Assembly: GCA_021463865.1 (NCBI GenBank)
Contig: JAJTXY010000016.1
Coordinates: 26,796 to 90,795 of the forward strand
Length of the DNA stretch: 64,000 nucleotides
Reading direction: 5' to 3'
Origin: Anaerolineae bacterium
GTDB lineage: Bacteria > Chloroflexota > Anaerolineae > Aggregatilineales > J027
Shown one piece after another: positions 50,539-60,299 of this stretch; positions within the stretch are counted from its first letter, which is position 1; each line of letters starts with the position of its first letter. Both the position numbers and the translations under genes were made by a program. The notes below the pieces were generated by a model. It searched no databases. It was given only the letters and a program-made list of their open reading frames with translations, and was not told where the DNA came from.

Positions 50539-52091
50539 TGACAAGTCAATCCTCACCGCGCATGGTCGTGATTGGGGCAGGTGTTGGTGGGCTGACCACT
50601 GCTGCATTATTGGCACAAGCGGGGTATACAGTGACTGTCTTGGAGGCCCAAAGCTATCCCGGCGGCTGTGCGGGGACGTTCTATCATCAAGGGTATCTTT
50701 TTGATGCCGGGGCGACATTGGCAGGTGGTTTTCAGTCTGGCGGCCCCCATGCGTTGGTCGGTGAATAATTGGGCATTGAATGGCCGATTCATGCCTGCGA
50801 ACCCGCATGGGTGGTGCATCTGCCAGATCGGGAAGTGACCTTGACTCGTGATAATGCGGATGTATTGGCAAAATTTCCGGAGACTGAATGTTTTTGGCGC
50901 GAACAGAATAGAATTGCCGATTTATGCTGGTCACTTTCCGCACAGGGGCTGCCTTTCCCCCCTACTACGCTGACGGAATTCCTACAACTCGCCAAAGTTG
51001 GCATCACGAATTTCCCAGCCAATCTAAAGGCGATTCCATTTGGATTAAGCACAGTGGGCAGTTGGCTAAAAAAATATGACCTCGATTCCAATATCCCTTT
51101 CGTGCGCTTTATTGATGCCCAACTGCTGATCTCAGCCCAAACCACATCACAGAACGCCAATGGGTTGTACGGTGCGACAGCCCTTGATTTGGCACGACAG
51201 GGCGTGAACCATGTCGAAGGTGGGATTGGCGGATTAGCTGAAACATTGGTCGAAAAAATCCGCACACTGGGGGGACAGGTACTTTATCGTCAGCGGGTGA
51301 CACGTATTAAAGTGGAAGGGCGGAAGGTCACAGGGGTTTACGCTAAAAGGGGCACCCGCGCCACTCAAGAAGAATTTTTTCCGGCGGATTTTGTGGTCGG
51401 CAATCTGACCCCTTGGTCACTCGACAGCCTTTTGGCTGAGAACAGCCCACGAAATTTGCAACGGGAGGGGGCAAGGCGGACAGTGGGTTTTGGGGCGTAT
51501 GTGCTGCATGTCGGGGTAGAGGATGCTAAACTCCCACAGGGAATCGCCGATCACCATCAAATCGTCACGACGATGGAAGGCCCATTAGGGGAAGGTTGCA
51601 GCGTCTTTGTTTCGATGTCCAGCGCTAATGATGTCAAACGTGCTCCAGCAGGGATGCGGGCTGTAACCATCACTACCCATACGGCAGTGCAACAGTGGTG
51701 GGATTTACTGCGTGACGACCCGGAGGCGTATCAACGGAAAAAGGATATTTATGCCGAGCGCATGATTGCCGCGATAAACCAAACCCTGCCCGGTTTCCGC
51801 AGCAGCATCCATTTACTGCTCCCCGGCAGCCCAGTGACCTATGAGTTTTATACCGCACGGCATCTCGGCATGGTCGGCGGCTTCCCCATGAAATCGTTAT
51901 TCGCGGCACGCAGCCCCCGTACAGGCATCCCCAATCTCAAACTGGTCGGTGATTCGATTTTCCCCGGTCAATCAACAGCCGGGGTTACATTAGGCGCGAT
52001 GCGGGTGGCGAAATTGGTGCAGCAAGCCCTGCCAATTGAGCAAGCACGGGTCTATCAGCGTCCAACGTTGAAAGAAAGTTCGCCCTCATGA
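50538..52091 (+). pseudogene. CrtI-like FAD-dependent oxidoreductase with one in-frame TAA
   Basis: A single reading frame of about 517 codons is interrupted only by TAA at 50766-50768. The first 76 residues hold the dinucleotide-binding motif [20 protein letters not shown] and [11 protein letters not shown]. The frame continues immediately after the stop (LGIEWPIHACEPAWVVHLPD) through 440 residues to the C-terminal FAD motif KLVGDSIFPGQSTAGVTLGA, with no other defect. The family contains phytoene desaturases and carotenoid isomerases. As written, the long second part lacks its Rossmann motif and would be inactive. A true nonsense mutation, a sequencing error or readthrough are all possible. 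The 3' end overlaps the photolyase start by 4 bp. Confidence 0.82.
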
Positions 52092-53482
52092 CTCCGGTGA
52101 TTCATTGGTTTCGGCGTGATCTACGGTTGCATGATAATTTGGCATTGGCGGCGGCGTTTCAATCTGGTGCGCCGATTTTACCTGTGTTTATTTTTGACCC
52201 TGCAATTCTCAAAAGTGATTGGTCAGGTGCGCCGCGTCTGGCTTTTTTGTTGAAGGCACTAACCTCGCTTGATGAGTCGTTACAGGCGTGGGGTGGAAAA
52301 TTGCTTATACGGATAGGCGACCCCCGTCAAAGCCTGCCTAGATTGATTCAAACGACAGGCGCAAGAGGACTGTATTTCAACAAGGATTATTCACCCTTTG
52401 CCCAAAAGCGAGATCAGCAAGTGGCACGGTTGGTGGGTATTCCGGTGTCGGCCTTTGACGATGCGATACTGCAACCCCCCGGCACCGTTGTCAAAGACAA
52501 TGGTTTACCCTATACCATGTTCACCCCGTTTAAACGGCGTTGGCTGAGTTATGACAAACCACCTATCACCGAGAACTATTTGGTGGGTGGCTGTTTTCAT
52601 CTGATGGATGATATGGGACACATACCATCGCTCCAAGAACTGGGATATGGCCCAATCGAGACAGACATCCCGGAGGCCAGTGAGAAAAAAGCCATCGTAC
52701 TGCTCGAAAATTTTGTGCAAAAGGCGATTGGCACATATGCGGAGCGGCGCAATGTATTGGCGGCTGATCGAAATCAGGCCGAACCGGGAACTTCCTATTT
52801 ATCCCCCTATTTGCGTTTTGGGTTGATCTCACCCCGCCAAGTTTATTGGGCGGCCCATCACACTGCTAAAAATGCCTTGTTTATATCAGTAGAGACATGG
52901 GTTAGCGAACTGGTGTGGCGGGAATTTTATATGCACATTCTCCACTTCTTTCCGCATGTGATGGGCAGCAGTTTTCAACGCAAATATGACCAATTGGCAT
53001 GGCGCTATGCCCCGGCAGAACTAGAAGCATGGAAAGCGGGGATGACCGGCTATCCGGTGGTGGATGCCGCGATGCGACAGCTTCAAGCGATGGGATGGAT
53101 GCACAACCGCGCTCGCATGATTGTTGCCAGTTTCTTGACCAAAGATTTGCTGATTGATTGGCGTGAAGGTGAACGTCATTTTATGCAGTGGCTGATTGAT
53201 GGTGACCCAGCGGCGAATAATGGGGGATGGCAGTGGGCCGCTGGGACGGGAACCGATGCCCAGCCTTATTTCCGCATTTTTAACCCCCAATCCCAATCTG
53301 AAAAATTCGACCCAGAGGGTGTTTATATCAAGCGTTGGGTTCCTGAATTACGTGATGTGCCAATCCGTTACATTCATGACCCCCATCGAATGCCAATTCC
53401 ACCCCATCAATATCCTCCTCCCATCGTAGATCACGCTTTGGCACGGGAGCGTGCGCTCACTGCTTATCAATTTGTTAAGTAG
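52088..53482 (+). CDS. phr: Deoxyribodipyrimidine photolyase (class I cyclobutane dimer type)
   Basis: The 464-residue protein has an N-terminal antenna domain (VIHWFRRDLRLHDNLALAAA) and a C-terminal FAD-binding helical domain (about 210-460). The latter has TSYLSPYLRFGLISPRQVYW, the WVSELVWREFYMHIL motif, the GYPVVDAAMRQLQAMGWMHN segment and WREGERHFMQWLIDGDPAANNGGWQW. The tryptophans needed for photoreduction are in place. It uses blue light to split pyrimidine dimers in DNA. Translation is coupled to the CrtI-like gene by an ATGA overlap, implying light- or stress-linked regulation of the three-gene unit. Confidence 0.95.
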   Translation: MTPVIHWFRRDLRLHDNLALAAAFQSGAPILPVFIFDPAILKSDWSGAPRLAFLLKALTSLDESLQAWGGKLLIRIGDPRQSLPRLIQTTGARGLYFNKDYSPFAQKRDQQVARLVGIPVSAFDDAILQPPGTVVKDNGLPYTMFTPFKRRWLSYDKPPITENYLVGGCFHLMDDMGHIPSLQELGYGPIETDIPEASEKKAIVLLENFVQKAIGTYAERRNVLAADRNQAEPGTSYLSPYLRFGLISPRQVYWAAHHTAKNALFISVETWVSELVWREFYMHILHFFPHVMGSSFQRKYDQLAWRYAPAELEAWKAGMTGYPVVDAAMRQLQAMGWMHNRARMIVASFLTKDLLIDWREGERHFMQWLIDGDPAANNGGWQWAAGTGTDAQPYFRIFNPQSQSEKFDPEGVYIKRWVPELRDVPIRYIHDPHRMPIPPHQYPPPIVDHALARERALTAYQFVK

Positions 53483-53562
53483 GATTTAAAATGAGCGGCC
53501 TAACCTATCGCCAACTCGCTCTGTAAACGCTACACTTGATTTTTGACATCGGTTCGGTAGCG

Positions 53563-56367
53563 ATGGGTAGGACATTGAACAGAACCTCTCTCCGCAAAAT
53601 TCGCCGTGATCTTCAAACTTATCGTGGTCGTACTCTGCTGGTCGTTGCCAGTGTCTTGGTTGGGGTGTTGAGTATTGTAACCTTCACCACATTAGGCCAA
53701 GTGCTCAGTCACCAATTGAACGAGGATATTGATAAGGATAAATTGGCGATGCTGCGGGTCTATCTTCGCACTTCGACCAAAGACCCTATCAACAACGATC
53801 CATACCTTAATCAATTACGCCAATTACAGGGTATCACGGCAGTTGAAGGCAGTGCCAATTATCAAATTCAATGGCGGTTGAAGGCAGGTGAGCCACTACG
53901 AGCGGGGGAAATCTATGCTTCGACAGAACCCTTTGAGCATATTCAAATTGAACCTATTGAATTGATCGAAGGTCGGTATCCCCAATTAGGCAGGAACGAG
54001 CTAGTTATTGAAAGACGGATGGCTGAGACCTATGGCCTCGCGGTTGAGGATACCATCGTACTGCATACCCGTCAGTTGATTCCTCGCACCCAAATTTACG
54101 GCTTTCGAGACGAGGTCTGGCGGATTGTCGGCATCGTGTTTAAACCCTATGTTAATTTGGGCAGCAAGAATCAAAACAACACCCTCTTTGCCAATTATGC
54201 GGATGCACAAAAAATCGCGGGGTTTGCTGGCCTTAGTTCGATTCATGCCCGATTTGAGGATTTCCGAACCGCCCAGCAGGAGTCACGTCCATTTCGTAGA
54301 TTTGTAACCGACCATACACCCTATTCAATTGCTTTCTACCTTTTGGATGACCCACACGAGAACACTTTTATTACAGGTGTCGAGCGATTAAGTCATATTC
54401 TGATGCTGATTTCTATGGTCACGATGGTTGTGACCAGTTTTCTGGTTACGAATGTGGTGAGCATTATAGTGTCGGAGCAGCGCCGCCAAATCGGGGCGAT
54501 GAAGGCATTGGGGGCGACCCGACAGGATATTTTAGAGATTTACGGTGGGCTGGCATTGGTCTACGGCGGACTTGGCACCATTCCCGGCATCCTTTTGGGA
54601 CTTCCATTGGGGCGTCAGGCGGCTAAGGTCATTGCCCCACTGCTCAATATCTATGTAGACACCACTCATATACCGCCCTTGCCAATAGCGCTGGGGATGG
54701 TCATGGGGTTAGGCGTGCCGGTGTTGGCGTCGTTCTTTCCACTTGTCGCCGCAACTCGTGTCACGATTTTGGAAGCTATGACCGATCTGGGGCTGGTATC
54801 ACGGTATAGCAAGCAGTCGGCATTGGTACTTACCCAGCGAATCCCCCTTCCGGCTTCGATGCGACAGGCGCTTAATAATATCATTTTGCGGCGGGCACGA
54901 TTGGCCCTGAGTACCTTTGCGATTTGCCTAGCGGTCACGGCCTTTATGGGAATGCTGGCGATTTATTTTTCTGTGCAAGATGTCATGCGGGATATTCGCA
55001 GCCGCCTCACCCACCAAGTATCCCTCCAAATTGGGGATGTTGGGAATCTGAGTGATCTGCAAACTTTGCTTTCAACCGAGCAAGAGGAGGTGATTCGCAC
55101 CGTTGAACCGGGGGTCGCTGTTGAACTCAATATCCAAGGTGACGAAGAGGAAAATCCAAATCCTTCATCGCTGTTTGTATTGGCGGTAGATACCGAAACC
55201 CAATTGAGTTATATGCCGCTGATCGAGGGCACGGGATGGAATGAAGATCGCTCTCGAAGAGGCATTGTTCTTAATCAACACCTAGCGGATAGGCTAGAAA
55301 AGAGTGTTGGGAATACCATTACCCTCAGTACCGCAGTGCAAACCGCTGATTTTGAAATTATCGGGATCGCCGATTTCCCCTTGGAAGTTGGGTTTATGGA
55401 ATGGCACCAACTCGCTGATTTTGTCGGCCTGACGTTGGATGCCCCTGTTCCCAATGCCTATTGGCGACAGGTAGACATCCGAAAAGCGGATGCTGAGGAA
55501 GAAGATACGGCAACGGTCTATGCGTTAGGAGCAGATGACCGACTCCTCAATTATTTAGTGCCGGGCCGTGATCCAAGTGACCATTCCGGCGTGGTGATGA
55601 CCTCGGTTTTGGCAGGAAGGCTTGGTTTTGAGGTTGGACAGACGGTCATTTTGCAGGTTGAGGAAACTGAGCAAGAGTATACCATTTCGGAAATTCTTAA
55701 CATCAATCCAGTGCAATTTAGCCTCTTTGCGGAGAATTTGCCGGAAGAACTTCAGGCACAGGAGAGCGCATTGGAGGTCGTTGCCATCTATTGGGAAGAA
55801 CTGGCAGCACTGGAAAACCTCGATTTCCGCGAACTCTCCCCCGTCACCACGTTCATTGATATTACTAATCCGCAGGAGGGCCTGAATATTCCGTTGGAAA
55901 CCACATCGGCCCGTCCGGTCTATACCAATCAGATTGCATTTGTGGATCGTATTGCCAGTACGATCTCAAGTGTGGGGCTGGTCTTCAATTTGGCGGCGCT
56001 ATTATTAGCCATCGTTGGGGGGATTGGCCTGCTAACGATTTTGTCCATCAGCGTTATGGAGCGGCTGCGTGAAATTGGGGTGTTGCGTTCGGTTGGGGCG
56101 GGCACATGGGCTATCAGTAGCCAATTTTTGCTAGAGGGCCTGTTCATTGGGTTCATTGCGTGGCTCGTCGCGTTACCCCTCAGTTATTTGCTTGGTCAGC
56201 AGATGATTCGATTTATCCCGTTTACCGATGTAATCCCCTTTACCTATTCGTGGATTGTGCCCTTGATTGGCTTAATCAGCACCATCTTGCTGACAGTTGT
56301 TGCGAGTGTTGGGCCGGCAACCAGCGCCGCACGAAAAACAGTTTCCGAAATTTTGCGTTATCAGTGA
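53563..56367 (+). CDS. FtsX/MacB-type ABC transporter permease with two FtsX domains
   Basis: The protein has 934 residues from the ATG at 53563; a TTG nine codons upstream is less natural. An N-terminal membrane helix (about 20-45) is followed by a large extracytoplasmic domain. A first FtsX domain of three helices (about 270-400, with SEQRRQIGAMKALGATRQDILEIY) follows, then another helix and extracytoplasmic domain. A second FtsX domain (about 800-925, with SVMERLREIGVLRSVGAGTW) completes it. This is the layout of LolC/E-like and related exporters. No ATPase is adjacent. The LolD-like pair at 11815-13341 could serve it, which is inference. It overlaps the ClC gene by 7 bp at the 3' ends. 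Confidence 0.87.
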   Translation: MGRTLNRTSLRKIRRDLQTYRGRTLLVVASVLVGVLSIVTFTTLGQVLSHQLNEDIDKDKLAMLRVYLRTSTKDPINNDPYLNQLRQLQGITAVEGSANYQIQWRLKAGEPLRAGEIYASTEPFEHIQIEPIELIEGRYPQLGRNELVIERRMAETYGLAVEDTIVLHTRQLIPRTQIYGFRDEVWRIVGIVFKPYVNLGSKNQNNTLFANYADAQKIAGFAGLSSIHARFEDFRTAQQESRPFRRFVTDHTPYSIAFYLLDDPHENTFITGVERLSHILMLISMVTMVVTSFLVTNVVSIIVSEQRRQIGAMKALGATRQDILEIYGGLALVYGGLGTIPGILLGLPLGRQAAKVIAPLLNIYVDTTHIPPLPIALGMVMGLGVPVLASFFPLVAATRVTILEAMTDLGLVSRYSKQSALVLTQRIPLPASMRQALNNIILRRARLALSTFAICLAVTAFMGMLAIYFSVQDVMRDIRSRLTHQVSLQIGDVGNLSDLQTLLSTEQEEVIRTVEPGVAVELNIQGDEEENPNPSSLFVLAVDTETQLSYMPLIEGTGWNEDRSRRGIVLNQHLADRLEKSVGNTITLSTAVQTADFEIIGIADFPLEVGFMEWHQLADFVGLTLDAPVPNAYWRQVDIRKADAEEEDTATVYALGADDRLLNYLVPGRDPSDHSGVVMTSVLAGRLGFEVGQTVILQVEETEQEYTISEILNINPVQFSLFAENLPEELQAQESALEVVAIYWEELAALENLDFRELSPVTTFIDITNPQEGLNIPLETTSARPVYTNQIAFVDRIASTISSVGLVFNLAALLLAIVGGIGLLTILSISVMERLREIGVLRSVGAGTWAISSQFLLEGLFIGFIAWLVALPLSYLLGQQMIRFIPFTDVIPFTYSWIVPLIGLISTILLTVVASVGPATSAARKTVSEILRYQ

Positions 56368-58403
56368 GGCCGAAGGGTGCGCCCTTCTAACAAATGGGCC
56401 AATTCATTTTCAACCAACGGATCAGCGACCAGCGTCAATTTGTCGCCTGTCAATAACTGTGTACTGCCGTGTGGCACAATCAAGCGCCCGCCGCGCTGTA
56501 CCGATGCGACGACACTCTCTGTCGGCCATTGAATTTCTTGGATGCGTTTGCCATTCGCGGGGGCATTTGTGGTTAGATAATATTCGTAGGTATGCGCTCC
56601 GGTTAAGGTGTTGAGCCGGAGACGTTCGGCGGTGTGCTGATCTTCCAATTTCCGCGCAATGGCGATGTTATAGGCCCGCATCACACCATGTCGCCCGATG
56701 AACCCCACGAGTTTGTGTGTGCCGGGTTCGACAACGGGTAATCGCCCCACGTCATTGACACTCATACAGCGGATAGCTGTCCACAACACATCATCAGGCG
56801 TGACGGTAATAGGGTTGCGGGTGCAAATGTCACCAACAGTCAGGGGTTTTTCGCCATGTGTATTGTCGTAGGCCCGCTGAAGATCAGATAGGGTGACAAT
56901 CCCATACAACAAGCCGTCGTCATCTACCACACACATCGAAAAAGTTCTCAATTTTCGTAGTGTGTCACGTAGTTCAATCAGCGATGCTTTTTCGGAGATA
57001 CTAGGGGCAGGCTTCAACATCGCGTCGCCGACTTTAACCCCCTGCATCAAATCAATGTCACGTCCCTCTTGTAAGTGGATGCCTTTGCGCCGTAGCCCCA
57101 AGATATACATACCAGAAGGCTCAATTCGTTCGGCAATCAAGACACAGATCACCGTCGTCAGCATGATCGGCAAAATCAGGCGGTAGTCGTTGGTCAGTTC
57201 AAATACCAGCATAATCGCGGTAATGGGGGAGCGTACTACCCCGGCCATCATGCCTGCCATGCCTGCTACTGCATACACTTCTGGTGGGGTGACGTGGCCG
57301 CCTCCGCCGATGATGCCATCCATCACTAGCCCATAAGCCCCGCCGAGCATTGTGCCGACAAATAGCGAGGGGGCGAAAATTCCACCCACAAAACCACCTG
57401 CGATGCTAATCCCCGTCATGAGTAATTTGGCTGTTCCCAAGATCAACAGCAAGGTTAGGGCAAATTTGGCTTCTCCACTGAGGACTTCATTCATGGTTTC
57501 GCGGCCTGTGCCCATAATTTCGGGCAGAAAAATCGCCACCATGCCAACCAACACACCCGCGAGGGCTGTTCGCAAGGGGCGCGGCAGGTGAACATGATGA
57601 TGCCACCAGTCGTGCTGAAAGTAGACCCAGCGAATAAACAGCGAGGCGATTGGGCCGAGCAGGATGCCAAGTGGGACAAACAGGGGAATTTCGAGCGGAC
57701 TGCTTAATGTGTGAGCAAATGGCCCCATTTCAGGATGTGGCTCAATGGCTTGGGTAAAAGCCGATGAGATGACGGCGGACAACACCACTACCCCAACTGC
57801 CGCGCTGCTGAACGAGCCATATAAAATGACCTCCAGCGCAAAAAATACACCCGCAATCGGTGCTTTGAAGGCCGCTGCAATCGCGCTGGCCGCCCCCGCC
57901 GCAACCAATAATTTGACCTGTTCTTCGGAGAGGTGGTTTTTTTGCCCGATCATGGAACCGAGATTCGCGCCAATTTGCACACTGGGGTCTTCTGGCCCGA
58001 CGGATGCCCCTGCCCCCAGTGAAATAGACGAGGCTAGGGCTTTAAACGGAATACGCTGATAGGGCAGGCGTCCGCCAATTAGCGCCACCGACTCCATAAT
58101 TCCCGCCACGCCATGATGCCGTTCTTCACCTACAAAGCGGTTCATTAACCAGCCAACCACCAACCCCGCCAGTGCCAAACTGAAAATTGCCGCGCCAGAA
58201 CCGATTAGGGTTTGGCTTAGTTCATGCTGAAGCTCTTCCATGAATATTTCATGAAAAAAATCAATCGCGGTGCGGAAAACCCAGATGGCGATACCTGTTG
58301 CTAAACCTAGACAAACGGCAAGAATCAGCAAGCGGGTATTTTCTGATGTATAGAAACTCCCTTTAATGGAGAAACGATGGAGCACACGGGAAGGTATAGA
58401 CAT
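56361..58403 (-). CDS. ClC-family chloride channel/transporter with CBS pair and TrkA-C domain
   Basis: The 680-residue protein has about ten membrane helices (20-430), two CBS domains (about 445-575, with SPNP-like ITVTPDDVLWTAIRCM) and a C-terminal RCK/TrkA-C domain (about 590-675, with TNAPANGKRIQEI and LLTGDKLTLVADP). The gating-glutamate motif, normally G-R-E-G-P, reads GPEDP at 136-140 with Glu138 retained. The first selectivity segment, normally G-S/H-G-I-P, reads HHGVAGI. AFKAPIAGVFFALEVIL is canonical. It carries chloride or another anion across the membrane. CBS and RCK domains imply control by nucleotides. Substrate specificity may differ from chloride. Confidence 0.88.
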   Translation of the reverse strand: MSIPSRVLHRFSIKGSFYTSENTRLLILAVCLGLATGIAIWVFRTAIDFFHEIFMEELQHELSQTLIGSGAAIFSLALAGLVVGWLMNRFVGEERHHGVAGIMESVALIGGRLPYQRIPFKALASSISLGAGASVGPEDPSVQIGANLGSMIGQKNHLSEEQVKLLVAAGAASAIAAAFKAPIAGVFFALEVILYGSFSSAAVGVVVLSAVISSAFTQAIEPHPEMGPFAHTLSSPLEIPLFVPLGILLGPIASLFIRWVYFQHDWWHHHVHLPRPLRTALAGVLVGMVAIFLPEIMGTGRETMNEVLSGEAKFALTLLLILGTAKLLMTGISIAGGFVGGIFAPSLFVGTMLGGAYGLVMDGIIGGGGHVTPPEVYAVAGMAGMMAGVVRSPITAIMLVFELTNDYRLILPIMLTTVICVLIAERIEPSGMYILGLRRKGIHLQEGRDIDLMQGVKVGDAMLKPAPSISEKASLIELRDTLRKLRTFSMCVVDDDGLLYGIVTLSDLQRAYDNTHGEKPLTVGDICTRNPITVTPDDVLWTAIRCMSVNDVGRLPVVEPGTHKLVGFIGRHGVMRAYNIAIARKLEDQHTAERLRLNTLTGAHTYEYYLTTNAPANGKRIQEIQWPTESVVASVQRGGRLIVPHGSTQLLTGDKLTLVADPLVENELAHLLEGRTLRPH

Positions 58404-58488
58404 GATGGTATAATGGGTTTGGATTAGGCCTATAAAAGGCAGCAGTTTGCCGCACGTTTTTCATTATAACATTCATGCTTCAGTCTGA

Positions 58489-58518
58489 TTGACCGAGCAC
58501 CTTATTTCGTGCTATAGT
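58489..58518 (+). promoter_or_regulatory. Promoter of the metallophosphoesterase gene with palindromic spacer
   Basis: TTGACC (58489-58494) and TATAGT (58513-58518) are 18 bp apart, about 70 bp before the ATG at 58587. The spacer contains the inverted pair AGCAC (58496-58500) and GTGCT (58509-58513), which could bind a regulator. On the opposite strand a TATAAT (complement of 58463-58468) may serve the ClC gene. Confidence 0.65.
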
Positions 58519-58586
58519 TCGCTAGATTTCAGCAAATGTGACAAAATTACGGCATAACCGATTTACCCCTCAAAGGTTAGGATGCG

Positions 58587-59318
58587 ATGCGTATTCTGGT
58601 GATTTCCGATATTCATGCCAATTTGGCGGCGTTTGAAGCAGTGATGGAAGACGCGCACGGCGATTGGGACTATGTATGGTGTTTGGGCGACGTGGTAGGT
58701 TATGGTCCCGACCCCAATGAGTCGTGCGACTTGCTCAAAAGTCTGCCCCATCTCTGTTTAGCTGGGAATCACGACTGGGCGGCATTGGGGCGTCTGGATA
58801 TTCGTACCTTTAATGTGGATGCCCGCCGCGCTGTAGATTGGACTCAACGTACCCTTACCGAAGAAAACACCGCCTATCTCTCCGCACTTCCGACCACCTT
58901 TGTTTTAGGCAATTACACACTGGCACATGGCAGCCCCCGCGAACCTGTATGGGAATATATTCTCGACCCCCTGATTGCTGCCTTGAATTTCCCGCATTTT
59001 GAAACCAGCTATTGTTTAGTTGGTCATACGCATACCCCCATTATTTATCGCCTCACCGCCCCTGATGGGGAAACCGACGCGATGCAGCCAACGTATCGAG
59101 TGCCGCGTCAATTGAATGGTAAGCGGATTATTTTAAACCCCGGCAGTGTTGGTCAACCCCGCGACAGCAACCCCGACGCCGCCTATGGCATTTTGTATGT
59201 CGAAGAGGGCGTTTTTGAACATCGGCGCGTCCCCTATCCCATCAAAGTTACCCAAGAAAAAATGCGGAAGGCCGATATGCCAGAGCGCTTAGTGGCACGC
59301 TTGGAACACGGCTGGTAA
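58587..59318 (+). CDS. Calcineurin-like metallophosphoesterase (YfcE/MJ0936-type)
   Basis: The 243-residue cytoplasmic protein holds all five metal-binding motifs in order: SDIHANLAAF (about 7), GDVVGYGPDPN (34), AGNHDWA (60), LAHGSP (about 112) and VGHTHTP (about 148). A terminal NPGSVGQPR segment also matches the family. Such enzymes hydrolyse phosphodiesters with two metal ions. The natural substrate (cyclic nucleotide, nucleotide or phosphoprotein) is not readable from sequence. It is followed after 27 bp by a sugar-nucleotide epimerase gene and is probably co-transcribed with it. Confidence 0.9.
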   Translation: MRILVISDIHANLAAFEAVMEDAHGDWDYVWCLGDVVGYGPDPNESCDLLKSLPHLCLAGNHDWAALGRLDIRTFNVDARRAVDWTQRTLTEENTAYLSALPTTFVLGNYTLAHGSPREPVWEYILDPLIAALNFPHFETSYCLVGHTHTPIIYRLTAPDGETDAMQPTYRVPRQLNGKRIILNPGSVGQPRDSNPDAAYGILYVEEGVFEHRRVPYPIKVTQEKMRKADMPERLVARLEHGW

Positions 59319-59345
59319 ATTACTCTCCACAATAAGGAAAGCATC

Positions 59346-60299
59346 ATGACGGTTTCTTTGGTGACAGGCGGGGGTGGCTTCATCGGATCACATCTCGTCG
59401 AGGCGCTGCTTGCAGAGGGCCATGACGTTCGCGTGGTAGATGATTTTTCAACGGGCAAGCATGAAAATCTAGCTGATGTCGCCAATAAAATCACCCTACA
59501 TGAAATCAGCATCACCCAACCCTTAGAAGCCGTCATGCAGGGAGTGGACTATGTGTTCCACCTCGCGGCGATTGCGTCTGTCCCGCGTTCCATTGAAGAC
59601 CCACAGCTCTGCCATGACGTGAATATCACTGGGACGTTAAATGTCTTGAACGCCGCACGACAGACGGGGGTCAAACGCGTTATCTATGCGGCTTCTTCGT
59701 CAGCCTATGGAGATATTGAGGCTGATAGTCAAGAAGAATCCATGCCCCCTAAGCCGCTGTCCCCTTATGGCGCGGCAAAATTGGCGGGTGAGTATTATAT
59801 GCAGGCGTTTTATCATGTCTATGGCCTAGAGACTGTTTGCCTGCGCTACTTTAATGTGTTTGGCCCACGCCAAGACCCCAATTCGGAATATGCCGCTGTC
59901 ATTCCCAAATTTGCCACTACTATGCTCAAAGGCCAAGCGCCGACCATTTTTGGCGATGGCAAACAGTCGCGGGATTTCACCTTTATCGGCAACGCTATTC
60001 TGGGCAATCTGCTGGCAATGAAGAGCCAGAGCGCCCCCGGACAGGTGATCAATCTGGCGTGTGGGCAATCCTATACGCTGCTGGATTTGGTGCGGGTCAT
60101 TAACGAATATTTGGGCAGCAGCATCAAACCCGTGTTTGCTCCACCCCGCGTCGGTGATATTAAATATTCCAAAGCTGATATAACCAAAGCCGAAGATTTA
60201 TTGGGGTATAAACCCGCCACCTCGTTTACCGATGGCGTCTATCGCACGGTCAGTTGGTTCGCTTCGCAAATGCCACGAAAATTTGATTCCTGTGTCTAA
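59346..60299 (+). CDS. NAD-dependent sugar-nucleotide epimerase (UDP-GlcNAc/UDP-glucose 4-epimerase-like)
   Basis: The 317-residue extended-SDR protein has the NAD motif VTGGGGFIGSHLVEAL (6-21), the catalytic SSSAYG, the YGAAKLAGEYY (Tyr-x3-Lys) and LRYFNVFGPRQDPN. This last motif is characteristic of WbpP/Gne-type 4-epimerases. It would interconvert UDP-glucose/galactose or their N-acetyl forms for surface polysaccharide synthesis. AAGGAAAG lies just before the ATG. The downstream membrane glycosyltransferase gene overlaps its end, linking precursor supply with glycan assembly. Confidence 0.88.
   Translation: MTVSLVTGGGGFIGSHLVEALLAEGHDVRVVDDFSTGKHENLADVANKITLHEISITQPLEAVMQGVDYVFHLAAIASVPRSIEDPQLCHDVNITGTLNVLNAARQTGVKRVIYAASSSAYGDIEADSQEESMPPKPLSPYGAAKLAGEYYMQAFYHVYGLETVCLRYFNVFGPRQDPNSEYAAVIPKFATTMLKGQAPTIFGDGKQSRDFTFIGNAILGNLLAMKSQSAPGQVINLACGQSYTLLDLVRVINEYLGSSIKPVFAPPRVGDIKYSKADITKAEDLLGYKPATSFTDGVYRTVSWFASQMPRKFDSCV

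Noticed and set aside
50766-50768. Possible programmed recoding at the in-frame stop of the CrtI-like gene
   Set aside because: TAA is not used for selenocysteine or pyrrolysine and no stimulatory structure is apparent. Mutation or sequence error is more likely.
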